Below are positions 6,824-15,247 of a stretch of DNA of 64,000 nt, one piece after another; the stretch's first letter is position 1; each line of letters opens with the position of its first letter. Below the pieces are notes generated by a model that worked only from the letters and a program-made list of their open reading frames with translations, searched no databases and was not told the DNA's origin. Location: the NCBI GenBank assembly GCA_034520365.1, contig JAXHNP010000006.1:1047001-1111000 (forward strand), given 5' to 3'. The translations under genes and the position numbers were made by a program. The DNA is from Desulfobacterales bacterium (GTDB lineage Bacteria > Desulfobacterota > Desulfobacteria > Desulfobacterales > Desulfosalsimonadaceae).

Positions 6824-9178
6824 ATGAAACGCGACCAGATCCATTTACTGCAGGATATTTTTCAGACCATTGCGGAATCTGAGAGTCCGGAACAATCGCT
6901 GGAACGCATCGGTCAGATGCTGATTGACCGGCTGGGCATAGATGTGTGCTCGGTTTATGTATTTGATGCCGCGGCTGAAAAACTGGTGCTCCGGGCGACC
7001 GTCGGATTGACCAAGGAATCCGTGGGTGAGATTTCCATGGACGTCCACGAGGGGCTCACGGGGCTTGTGCTTGAAACCATGAAACCGGTTTTCGTGGTGA
7101 ATCCGAGTGAGCACCCCCGGTTTAAATACTACGAGAACTCCGGCGAGGAACAATATCAAACCTTTCTGGGGGTACCCCTGATCTATCACCAGCAGGTGCT
7201 GGGGGTGCTGGTCATCCAGACCATTGCCCCGGACAGTATTGCCGAGGCGGATATCCCGGTTTTTGAAAATATCGCCAGCCAGATTTCCGCCACCGTAGCT
7301 TATACCGGGATTCTAAAGGGGTTTTCCGGAAAGCAGGGCGGGTCCGAATCGGCCGCCGATTCGCCGGAAACCGCCGGGCGCGCTTATCGCCGCAATTACC
7401 TGCGAGGGGAGTCAGTCTCTTTCGGGGTGGCAGAGGGGTATGCTCATTATTTGCCGGAAAACATCAATTTCAGCCAGGTTCATTGCACGCTCACGGAAAA
7501 TACTGAAGAGGATATCGAGCGGCTTGAAAACGCATTTAACCGCGCGGCCAAGCAAATCAAGCATATCGCCGAGCAGGCCAGGGCTCTTTCCACCGAGGAA
7601 TCCGGGATTATCGAAGCCCATCTCATGTTTCTCAGGGATAAGAACCTGAAACAGAAAATTATCTCCAGGATCAATGCCGGTTCGTGTGCGGAATATGCTT
7701 TGAGACAGGTAATCTTTGAATACGTGGACATGTTCCGGGCCATTGAAAATCCCTATTTAAATGACCGGAGCGAGGATATCCTGGATATCGGCCACCGGGT
7801 GCTGGAAAACCTGATCGGCGGGCCAAACGGCGAGCATCCCGCGTTCAGCCGGGAAACCATTCTCATCGCTTCGGATCTCTCGCCGGTGAATCTGCTGGCC
7901 ATCCGGCAGCCCAATTTAAAGGGAATTATCCTGGTCAACGGCGGACGCACTTCGCATACGGTGATTCTTGCCAAATCCTTTGAAATTCCGATTGTGATAG
8001 GCGTTGACGGGGTGCTGGAGACGGTGCGGGAAAATGATTATGTGATCCTTGACGGCACCTCCGGGTTTGTCTTTGCCAACCCGCCGGACGAGATTCAGCG
8101 GGAATACGAGCGGCGCAGAAAAGACCGGGAACAGGCCATTGAAGAAATGGCCGCTTCGCGGGGCCAGCCGGCCGTGACCCGGGATGGATTTCCGGTTACC
8201 GTGGGCGCCAACATTGGCCTGCTGTCGGATACGGAACTGGTGGCCAAATACGGGGCGGATTATATCGGTCTGTATCGCACAGAGTTTCCGTTTATGCTGC
8301 GCAAGTCCTTTCCCACCGAAGAGGAGCAGGTCGAACTCTACGGCAAAGTGCTTGAAAATTCAGCCCCGCTGCCGGTCACCATTCGGACGTTTGATGCCGG
8401 CGGAGACAAAATGTTTTCCTCCCTGGACGACGGGCCGGAGGATAATCCTTTTCTGGGGTGGCGTTCCATCCGGATCAGCCTGGATATGGAGGATCTTTTT
8501 CGTACTCAGGTCCGCGCCATTCTGCGGGCCTCCGCCTTCGGGCCCACCCACATACTGTTTCCCATGATTTCCTGCATGACAGAGATTCATCGGATTCGGG
8601 CGATTGTTGCCGAAGAAAAAGAGAATTTAGGCAAGCAGGGATTCGCCTTTGATCCCAATATACAGTTGGGCATTATGGTGGAGGTGCCGGGGGCGGTCCA
8701 TATTTTGAAGCGGATGCTTGCGCATGTTGATTTCGTGAGTATCGGCACCAATGATTTAATCCAGTATCTATTGGCGGTGGACCGCAACAACAAACGGGTG
8801 GCCAGCCGTTATACTGTGCTGCATCCGTCGGTGATTGCCACTATTGCCGAAATTGTGGCCATATGCCGCGAAGCCGGCAAGATGATCAGTATATGCGGCG
8901 AAGCTGCGGCCAATCCCCAGGGGATTTTTCTGTTCCTGGGGATGGGGGCGGATCGCATCAGTATGACCCCATCGGCCATTCCTATGGCCAAAAATTTTAT
9001 CCGAAGTATCCGGCGTGAAGATGCTGAACAATGTTTGCGCGCCGCCCTGGACATGGAGGATGCGGGCGCAGTTTCCCAGCTGCTCAATAGTTGTTTGCGG
9101 GGTTTGCCGTTTTTGGGATATGCCATGGATTCCCCCGGTATTCAGAAAATTGACATGATGGCCGGAATGGACGGGTAA
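6824..9178 (+). CDS. ptsP: PtsP: GAF-domain phosphoenolpyruvate-protein phosphotransferase (enzyme I Ntr)
   Basis: A 784-residue EI-Ntr that takes phosphate from PEP and passes it to NPr in the nitrogen-related phosphotransfer chain, in the cytoplasm. A GAF domain (about 15-160) precedes the PTS enzyme I core. The phosphorylated His is His378 in GGRTSHTVILAK. The PEP/pyruvate TIM barrel follows with LYRTEFPF, GGDKMFSSL, GIMVEVPGA, SIGTNDLIQY and the acid-base Cys in ICGEAAA. Length is normal for PtsP. No NPr or EIIA-Ntr gene is in the window. The stop codon touches the ATG of the ExeA-like gene (TAAATG), so the two are translationally linked. Confidence 0.95.
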   Translation: MKRDQIHLLQDIFQTIAESESPEQSLERIGQMLIDRLGIDVCSVYVFDAAAEKLVLRATVGLTKESVGEISMDVHEGLTGLVLETMKPVFVVNPSEHPRFKYYENSGEEQYQTFLGVPLIYHQQVLGVLVIQTIAPDSIAEADIPVFENIASQISATVAYTGILKGFSGKQGGSESAADSPETAGRAYRRNYLRGESVSFGVAEGYAHYLPENINFSQVHCTLTENTEEDIERLENAFNRAAKQIKHIAEQARALSTEESGIIEAHLMFLRDKNLKQKIISRINAGSCAEYALRQVIFEYVDMFRAIENPYLNDRSEDILDIGHRVLENLIGGPNGEHPAFSRETILIASDLSPVNLLAIRQPNLKGIILVNGGRTSHTVILAKSFEIPIVIGVDGVLETVRENDYVILDGTSGFVFANPPDEIQREYERRRKDREQAIEEMAASRGQPAVTRDGFPVTVGANIGLLSDTELVAKYGADYIGLYRTEFPFMLRKSFPTEEEQVELYGKVLENSAPLPVTIRTFDAGGDKMFSSLDDGPEDNPFLGWRSIRISLDMEDLFRTQVRAILRASAFGPTHILFPMISCMTEIHRIRAIVAEEKENLGKQGFAFDPNIQLGIMVEVPGAVHILKRMLAHVDFVSIGTNDLIQYLLAVDRNNKRVASRYTVLHPSVIATIAEIVAICREAGKMISICGEAAANPQGIFLFLGMGADRISMTPSAIPMAKNFIRSIRREDAEQCLRAALDMEDAGAVSQLLNSCLRGLPFLGYAMDSPGIQKIDMMAGMDG

Positions 9179-10993
9179 ATGTACAATCACTTCTTCGGTT
9201 TTAAGGAGCGGCCTTTCAAGCTGGTCCCGGATCCGGATTACCTGTTTTTAAGCAGGAGCCACGAAGAGGCGCTCGCCCATTTGAAGTATGCGGTTTTAAG
9301 CGGCGAGGGGTTTGTTGAAATCATCGGCGAGGTGGGCACCGGAAAAACCATGCTCTGCCGGGCATTTCTGGAAAGCATGGGGCCGGATGTCGAGACCGCC
9401 TATATTTTTAACCCCAAGATGGATGCCCATGAACTCTTGATGGCGGTTAACGCAGAGTTTGGCATCCCCTCCGATCATGATACCATCAAAGCCCTGATCG
9501 ATGAACTCAATCAGTTTTTGATGGCGCAAAAGCGGCAGGGCCGCAAGGCCATCCTGTTAATTGACGAGGCGCAGAACCTGAACCAAACCGTGCTGGAACA
9601 GATCCGGCTTTTGACCAATCTGGAAACCGCAAAGGACAAGCTTTTACAGATCATTCTGGTCGGTCAGCCCGAGCTGGGCGATCTTCTGGACTCCTATGAG
9701 TTAAGACAGCTCGGCCAGCGGATTACTTTAAGCTGCCGTCTCAGGCCGCTTACCCGAAAGGAAACGATCGCCTATATCAATCACCGCTTGCATATCGCGG
9801 CCTGCAAACAGAACCGGATTTTTACCAATTATGCCATCCGGAAAATCCACCGATATGCCCGGGGCGTGCCCCGACGGATTAATATCGCCTGCGACCGGGC
9901 CCTGCTCTCCGCATACGGTGAGAATCGGTTGCGGGTGAGCGGCCGCATAGCGGATTCAGCGATTCGGGAACTTACTACCCGGGGCGATATTCGCCGGCCG
10001 GTGAGCCGGATCAGCGGAAAATGGCCGGCGGTATTTGCCGCAGCCGGTTTTCTGCTTGCGGTGCTGATATTGTATCAATCAGATATTAAGGCATTTTTTG
10101 GCTATCTGGAAACTAGCAAGGCCAACCATAGCACGGATCAATCCGAAAATTCCGCTGAACGCCGGTCAAGCCCTGAAAATTCGCCGCCTGCATCCCAAAA
10201 CAGCAAAAACCCTTCACAAGCTGCCCGTGCGGATTCCGAAAGTACTGATGCCGAAAAGCACGCAGCACTTGACGTAAGCGCCAAAGCCAAACCGCCGGCA
10301 GAGTCCCCGCCGCCTTCCCCGGTTGTGGAAAATCTGTCCGATCTCCTGAAAATTTGGGCTGGAAAGGACTCCCGCAAACACGCAGTGGCAGCCATTCTTT
10401 CCAAGTGGCGGCCAGAGCCGGTCTTTTCCCGTGAGTTTGCGCAGATCAAGGCGGATGATTTGTTTATTGAGCTCTCCAGCCGGCTAAACGGGCTTTATGC
10501 CCACCGGCTTGACGGGGATTTGGATTTGATCCGCAAACTTAATCTTCCGGCCATTTTAGAAATGGATGCACCTGTACAGGATGATCCGGTGTTTCTGGCG
10601 GTTACCGGGGCGGACGAAGATAGCCTGACCCTTCAGGCGGCTGCGGCGGAAAACAGCCTGACCGTGCCCTATGCGGACATCCTTTCCCAGTGGAACGGAG
10701 TGGCCTATGTGCTGTGGGAGAACTTTTATCATTATCGGGGCATTATTCCCCTTCATGCGGCCGGTGATTCGGTGATTACGCTTAAGATGCATCTGCGGGA
10801 TCTGGGATTTACGGATCTGGATATCAATGCAGCCTATGATGACCGCACCCGCTCTGCGGTGCGGGCGGTGCAGGCCCGGCACGGCATTCCGGTGGACGGG
10901 TATGTGGGCCCGCTCACCAAGATGGTTTTATACAATGAACAAAAGGGCCTCAAGATTCCGCATTTGGATACCGGCCGGGGCGGTAAGCCATGA
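9179..10993 (+). CDS. gspA: ExeA/GspA-type AAA ATPase with peptidoglycan-binding domain
   Basis: A 604-residue inner-membrane ATPase of the ExeA/GspA family. With GspB it helps insert the type II secretion secretin through peptidoglycan. The N-terminal FGFKERPFKLVPDPDYLFLS motif is typical. Walker A is GEVGTGKT at 50-57, Walker B ends at Asp129 (LIDEAQN), and one membrane span lies at about 282-300. A Pro/Ser-rich periplasmic linker leads to a C39-like fold and a C-terminal peptidoglycan-binding domain 1 (DDRTRSAVRAVQARHGIPVD). The stop overlaps the GspB ATG by 4 nt. No other Gsp genes are in the window. Confidence 0.9.
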   Translation: MYNHFFGFKERPFKLVPDPDYLFLSRSHEEALAHLKYAVLSGEGFVEIIGEVGTGKTMLCRAFLESMGPDVETAYIFNPKMDAHELLMAVNAEFGIPSDHDTIKALIDELNQFLMAQKRQGRKAILLIDEAQNLNQTVLEQIRLLTNLETAKDKLLQIILVGQPELGDLLDSYELRQLGQRITLSCRLRPLTRKETIAYINHRLHIAACKQNRIFTNYAIRKIHRYARGVPRRINIACDRALLSAYGENRLRVSGRIADSAIRELTTRGDIRRPVSRISGKWPAVFAAAGFLLAVLILYQSDIKAFFGYLETSKANHSTDQSENSAERRSSPENSPPASQNSKNPSQAARADSESTDAEKHAALDVSAKAKPPAESPPPSPVVENLSDLLKIWAGKDSRKHAVAAILSKWRPEPVFSREFAQIKADDLFIELSSRLNGLYAHRLDGDLDLIRKLNLPAILEMDAPVQDDPVFLAVTGADEDSLTLQAAAAENSLTVPYADILSQWNGVAYVLWENFYHYRGIIPLHAAGDSVITLKMHLRDLGFTDLDINAAYDDRTRSAVRAVQARHGIPVDGYVGPLTKMVLYNEQKGLKIPHLDTGRGGKP

Positions 10994-11784
10994 GTTCTAT
11001 TCTAAAAGCGTTAAAAAAACTGGAGCAGGATGCAGGGGCTTCTGCGGATATGCCGAACCTGCCGGACGGGGGGATGCCGCCGGTTCGCCACAAATTCCGG
11101 CTCTATGCCTTAATTGGGATCGGTGTGCTCATGGCTGCCGGGATTTTTCTCTTTATCCGGCTGGCCCCCTCTGTTTTAACGACCCGAACCGCAGAAAATA
11201 TGGATTCGCGGAACAGCCTGCATGCGACTGGTAAAAAAACCGAAAATTTGGGCATTACAGGGGATTTGAAGGCGCAGCGGCCGGCAGCAGGCTCTGAAAG
11301 GGCTTTTCCCGAAGCGCAGTCAAAGGAAGATGAGCAAAAGTCTGTGCCGGAAAAGTCAGCTTCCGGCACAGATCTTCAAACAAATAACGATGTGGCTGCC
11401 CAACAACTTAATGATAGGATGAAAGATAGCGAGCCTGAAGCAGCAGCCGCGTCCAAACCCCCGGCGCAAGCGGCTATGGCACATCCCGCAGCGAATTCGT
11501 CCGCAAAAACGCCCCAGCCGCCTGAAAACCGATCTGATGAAACGCCGCAGCCGCTCGCCATACCATCAGAGTCCGGTGACACCCCCATCCTGGAGGATAT
11601 CGGTCTGCGGATTCAGGCCATCTCATGGAATGAAACCCCGAGCAAGCGCATTGCGGTCATCAACAGCCGCCTGTGCCGGGAGGGCGAGCGGATCAACGGC
11701 TTTCGTATCCTTAAGATCAACCCGGACGATATTGTGGTCTCTAACGGCGAAACAACCGGCGCACTGATGTTTAAACTCAATTAG
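10990..11784 (+). CDS. gspB: GspB, type II secretion assembly protein
   Basis: A 264-residue bitopic membrane protein. A short cytosolic N terminus with the typical SSILKALKKLEQ opening is followed by a span at about 37-56, a low-complexity Ala/Pro/Ser/Glu periplasmic linker, and a conserved C-terminal GspB domain (ISWNETPSKRIAVINSR, EGERINGFRILKI, DDIVVSNG). It is the partner of the ExeA-like ATPase encoded directly before it with an ATGA overlap. Confidence 0.9.
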   Translation: MSSILKALKKLEQDAGASADMPNLPDGGMPPVRHKFRLYALIGIGVLMAAGIFLFIRLAPSVLTTRTAENMDSRNSLHATGKKTENLGITGDLKAQRPAAGSERAFPEAQSKEDEQKSVPEKSASGTDLQTNNDVAAQQLNDRMKDSEPEAAAASKPPAQAAMAHPAANSSAKTPQPPENRSDETPQPLAIPSESGDTPILEDIGLRIQAISWNETPSKRIAVINSRLCREGERINGFRILKINPDDIVVSNGETTGALMFKLN

Positions 11785-11799
11785 CGCCAAAGTCGAAGG

Positions 11800-12186
11800 T
11801 TATTTTCCGCCGGAACCCACCAGGGGCAGCTCCTTGTCCACCTGAAAATAAACCAAGAACCGGGCTTCTTCATTCGGCGGGTGGTCTTCCGGGTAGCTCC
11901 GCCGCTTCAAAGATTCAATAAGCTCCCTGTCCTCGTCTTCTTTGGTCTTGGTCAAAAACAGGCGTTTCCCCTTGTAGCCGGGGCCGTCCTCAATAAACAT
12001 GTACGCCGCTTTGGGGTTGGACTGCAGGTTTTTATGGGACAGCCGGTCGCGCATGATCATGGCGATGCTGCCGTCGTCCATGACATGGGGTCTGGCATAA
12101 ATGGCGCAATCTACATTGCCGTCCTTGTCAGCGGTTGAAATAATTCCGGTTCCCTTGGTGTTTTCAAAATAAGATTTAAGGTCCAT
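11800..12186 (-). CDS. Pyridoxamine 5'-phosphate oxidase-like FMN-binding protein
   Basis: A 128-residue split-barrel protein of the PNPOx-like family, matched by TGIISTADKDGNVDCAIYARPHV, a basic RLSHKNLQSNPKAAYMF segment and the glycine stretch EDGPGYKGKRLFL. Such proteins bind FMN, heme or F420; the substrate cannot be assigned. It is a single minus-strand gene, convergent with gspB 15 nt away. Confidence 0.8.
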   Translation of the reverse strand: MDLKSYFENTKGTGIISTADKDGNVDCAIYARPHVMDDGSIAMIMRDRLSHKNLQSNPKAAYMFIEDGPGYKGKRLFLTKTKEDEDRELIESLKRRSYPEDHPPNEEARFLVYFQVDKELPLVGSGGK

Positions 12187-12446
12187 GACAATTCCTTTCG
12201 CATCTGATGTGGTTTACTGTCAATTGTTTGCTATCGTTCAATAATAATAGCCATGATTTACAGCCCATCAACCTGATTGAAAAAAAGCCCTGTTTGCATG
12301 GGCCGGATTTTTTGAGAATTTTTGCTGCAAGGATGAAAGCTTTGGCCAAGGAAATCGGAAGGATGAGATGCTATGAGGATGCCAGGGCAAAATACAAAAT
12401 TAATTTGCTTGACTCGGATCATACTTTAGCGTTAAGCAATAAACCT
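12187..12446. other. Intergenic stretch without a supported gene
   Basis: A 96-codon plus-strand frame runs through here (from 12207), but it has no ribosome site, an unconvincing composition and no recognisable domain. I see no coding sequence. Confidence 0.5.
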
Positions 12447-12520
12447 TGTCTGTGGCGCTGGAATGATTTTCCCTCTCTTTGGGAGAAAAAGCCCTGATCC
12501 AGCGCCACAGGCAATTTTTT
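12447..12520 (+). terminator. Long inverted repeat with T-tract, terminator-like
   Basis: A 17-bp stem (TTGTCTGTGGCGCTGGA against its complement at 12498-12514, one G-T wobble) encloses about 35 nt that can form a small inner hairpin. A run of seven T follows on the plus strand. The plus-strand orientation is odd because the nearest plus-strand gene is gspB, beyond a minus-strand gene. It also lies just past the minus-strand AsmA-like gene and may act on both strands. Confidence 0.55.
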
Positions 12521-12537
12521 TGTTTTGCCTTCCCGGA

Positions 12538-13365
12538 TCAGTTGCCGAAAAGGCCTTTTACTTTATCTTTTACGGAATCTGCCGTCGAATCGAGTTCCTT
12601 CTGGCCTTTTTTGAGCGCATCGTCGAGCTGGCCCCTGGCGTCAAGTTCCAGATGCTCGAAATCTTCTCCAAGCTTTTTTAGCTCTCTGTTTAGCGCCTCG
12701 CGGACCTGGGCGGATTGAATTTCCTCGTATATCGCGTCAAATATGATCTGTAATGCCTTGGCCGGCGTAATACCGCCGTCCTTTTCTCCGATATTTTTCA
12801 GATGGAGATCCGGCAGCGTGGCGGTGACTTTTTGGTCTTTGAGCATGGTCATGGCCAGGTTGACCTGGCCGTCCGTTAAAATAAAATCCTTGATGATGAT
12901 ATTTTTTTTGGGTTTTTCCTTTTCCGGAGGGGCGGGTTTTTTCTCCGCCGGCGGGGCTTCTTTAGCGCCGGTGGTCTCCTTGATGTTGTTTAGGATAGCC
13001 CGGAAGTTATCCGTTTTGCCCTTGATTTCATAGTTGATATGCGGGGAAACCACTTCAATTCTGTCAATAACGATGGGATCCTGCATGATGGTTTTTTCGT
13101 TCAGGTTTACATGGATTTTTTTTACCGTCACAGCCTCAGGGGTATCAAAGCCCTCGGGGTTGCCGAGCAGAAAGTCGGCAAGCGTGGCCTCCGCCGCAAA
13201 CAGGGCCACATCCACATCCGCCAGTTTGACCTCTGTCTGGGTGATTCCCGGGCCGTATTTATTAACAGCGGTTTTAATCATGGGACCGAGGTTGGAGACG
13301 GCCACGGCAATAATGATGATAAGAATCACAAGAAGTACGCCAATGCCGATTAGAAATTTCTTCAT
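12538..13365 (-). CDS. AsmA-like membrane-anchored periplasmic protein
   Basis: A 275-residue protein with an N-terminal membrane anchor (about 4-26, rich in Ile, Leu and Val). Its periplasmic part resembles the start of AsmA/DUF748 proteins: GPGITQTEVKLADVDVAL, DPIVIDRIEVVSPHINYEI and KNIIIKDFILTDGQVNL. A Pro/Glu/Lys-rich linker sits in the middle and the C terminus is amphipathic helix. AsmA family proteins affect outer-membrane lipid transport or assembly; the role here is unproven. The start is set by GGAGG 8 nt before ATG 13365; the frame open to 13965 has simple-repeat composition and is not coding. Confidence 0.7.
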   Translation of the reverse strand: MKKFLIGIGVLLVILIIIIAVAVSNLGPMIKTAVNKYGPGITQTEVKLADVDVALFAAEATLADFLLGNPEGFDTPEAVTVKKIHVNLNEKTIMQDPIVIDRIEVVSPHINYEIKGKTDNFRAILNNIKETTGAKEAPPAEKKPAPPEKEKPKKNIIIKDFILTDGQVNLAMTMLKDQKVTATLPDLHLKNIGEKDGGITPAKALQIIFDAIYEEIQSAQVREALNRELKKLGEDFEHLELDARGQLDDALKKGQKELDSTADSVKDKVKGLFGN

Positions 13366-13717
13366 AGGATTAACCTCCGGAATGGTAAAATTATGGGTAT
13401 TTGGGACCATGCGGCCTGAACAGGTTGTTAAGTTTTGGAAATCCAATAAACTCTTAACCCGGTTAATTCTACAATTTTTTCTGGCGAACGCAAAGCATAA
13501 TTTGGCGGGGTAACCTGAGAAACGGTAAGCGTTGATTATAAAAAATATGCCTTCGGCAAAATATTGGAGAGTTAGACAGATCGCATGGCGCGAGTCGCAA
13601 AAGAAAGAGAAAGAGTAAGAGTAAGAGTAAGACGGTGATAATGACATTGACACAGAAGTCTGATATGAAGAACAGGTTTTAAAATTGAGGGCAACATCAA
13701 GGCCCGGAGGATAAATC
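13366..13717. other. Intergenic region with a hexanucleotide-like simple repeat
   Basis: About 350 bp with no supported gene. A tandem run at about 13604-13632 alternates AGAAAG and AGTAAG units. The last bases contain CCGGAGG, the ribosome site for the TSUP gene. Confidence 0.6.
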
Positions 13718-14572
13718 ATTTTAATACTGCTTTTTCTGCTCATACCGCTGTCTGTTTTCACCGGATTTGCCGCCAGCGCCATCGGGTTTACCGCCTGGCC
13801 GCTTATCGTGCCGGTATTTTTTGTGCTGTTCGGGTTTGATTTATACCTCACGCTGTTTATTAGTTTGCTTATTGACTGCGGCAATGCCCTCATGATGGTG
13901 TTAACCGCATACCCGCACAAGCGGGTGGACGTCAAATTCGGCCTGATGATGTCGGTATTCGCCATGATCTGGATTGCGGCGGGAATTGCTGTGGGGACCG
14001 CATTTATCCCCGATCACCAGGAGATGTTTCGCGGGGCTGCGGGGTTTCTGGTTATTCTGTTCGGGGTGGCATTTATATTGCGGGGTTATCGAATCAAGTT
14101 AAAGATGAACGCCGGGACGCACGACCCGGAGGCCATCCTCCATTCCCCAAGGATCCACCGCCAGAGCCTGGCCAAGTACCGGTCGCGGCTGATTTATCCG
14201 GCTGTTGCCGCCATGGGATTTCAGGTGGGATTGATCGGTATCGGGGGCGGGATGGGGTTTGCTGTTTTTTTGATGGCCTGTCTGGCCTACCCCACGCTTA
14301 CGGCAACGGGGACGGCCATGATGATTACGTTTTGCTGTACGCTGGCGGCTGCGGCCGGCATATTTTTCCAGATCCCGGACGGGACCTTCAGCAATCCGTT
14401 TTTGATCCAATTGATTCCGCTGATATTGGCCATGTCCATGATAGGCACCCGGCTGGGCGCGAAAGTCTCCTATGCGCTGGCCGATGACCATGTGAACTAT
14501 CTCATCGGCGGCATCGTGCTGACCGCCGGCTTGCTGGCGGCTTTGCAGAAGTTTTTGCTTCAGTTTGTCTAG
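13718..14572 (+). CDS. TSUP (TauE/SafE) family membrane transporter, apparent ATT start
   Basis: A hydrophobic protein of about 284 residues with some eight membrane spans. The first span has the TSUP feature FTGFAASAIGFTAWPLIVPV and the second half repeats it as GFQVGLIGIGGGMGF. TSUP proteins export or import small organic or sulfur anions. The first ATG is at 13808, which would remove the first conserved span. A strong CCGGAGG at 13704-13710 is instead followed after 7 nt by ATT (13718), with a stop at 13712 and no ATG/GTG/TTG between. ATT is therefore the likely start; CTG at 13727 is an alternative. Confidence 0.8.
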   Translation: MLILLFLLIPLSVFTGFAASAIGFTAWPLIVPVFFVLFGFDLYLTLFISLLIDCGNALMMVLTAYPHKRVDVKFGLMMSVFAMIWIAAGIAVGTAFIPDHQEMFRGAAGFLVILFGVAFILRGYRIKLKMNAGTHDPEAILHSPRIHRQSLAKYRSRLIYPAVAAMGFQVGLIGIGGGMGFAVFLMACLAYPTLTATGTAMMITFCCTLAAAAGIFFQIPDGTFSNPFLIQLIPLILAMSMIGTRLGAKVSYALADDHVNYLIGGIVLTAGLLAALQKFLLQFV

Positions 14573-14611
14573 CCGGGTTAACATTTTAAAACCAAAATCA
14601 AGGGAGATACC

Positions 14612-15247
14612 ATGACGGAAAAACACCGCATTCTCTTCAGTGACTTTGACGGCACCATTACCGCCCGGGAAAGCCTGGAAGCGGTTTTAAAAGAGTTTGC
14701 GTCTGAAAAATATGATGACATGATGAAACGGTTAAAGTCGGGCGAAGTGACTATCCGGGAAGGCGTCCGGGAAATGGTGGAGGCCATACCGGCGGCAAAA
14801 TATCCCGAGATTATCCGTTTTGTAACGGACATTCCCATCCGGCCGGGGTTTGAATCGCTTCTTGATTTTCTGGAGCAAAAGGGCATCCCGTTTATCGTGC
14901 TATCCGGCGGGCTGCGCGGCATGGTGGAGGCCCGGCTGGGGCCCTTGCTCGAGCGGGCGTACCGTATTATTGCAGCGGATGTGGATACAAGCGGCACCCA
15001 TTTGAAGGTTTTTTCAGACTATGAAATAGGAACGGAACTTGTGGCCAAGGCGGAAGTGATGAAAGCGTTTGCCGCGGATGAACAGATCGTGATCGGAGAC
15101 GGGATTACGGATTTTCAAATGGCCCGGCACGCTGATACGGTATTTGCCAGGGATTCATTGGCCAAATTCCTGGAAAAGTCCGGCATATCCTACTATCCAT
15201 GGGCGGATTTTTTTGAAATCCGGGATAAGCTGGAGACCCTGGTATGA
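14612..15247 (+). CDS. HAD-superfamily phosphatase (MtnX/phosphoserine phosphatase-like)
   Basis: A 211-residue HAD phosphatase. Motif I is FSDFDGTIT (nucleophile Asp11, acid Asp13), motif II is VLSGG, and the late motif is IGDGITDFQMA. The cap and EGVREMVEAIP segment resemble MtnX (2-hydroxy-3-keto-5-methylthiopentenyl-1-phosphate phosphatase) and SerB-like enzymes; the substrate is uncertain. It lies downstream of the TSUP gene. Its TGA overlaps the ATG of the fusion gene that follows (ATGA). Confidence 0.82.
   Translation: MTEKHRILFSDFDGTITARESLEAVLKEFASEKYDDMMKRLKSGEVTIREGVREMVEAIPAAKYPEIIRFVTDIPIRPGFESLLDFLEQKGIPFIVLSGGLRGMVEARLGPLLERAYRIIAADVDTSGTHLKVFSDYEIGTELVAKAEVMKAFAADEQIVIGDGITDFQMARHADTVFARDSLAKFLEKSGISYYPWADFFEIRDKLETLV

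Noticed and set aside
9179-11784. Part of a type II secretion gene cluster
   Set aside because: Only GspA and GspB are here; no gspC-M gene lies within the window.
12207-12497. 96-codon plus-strand reading frame
   Set aside because: No ribosome site, no domain, and its end lies inside the terminator-like inverted repeat.
13366-13965. 200-codon N-terminal extension of the AsmA-like gene
   Set aside because: GGAGG and a membrane anchor mark the start at 13365; the extension reads a Ser/Tyr simple repeat and overlaps the TSUP gene.
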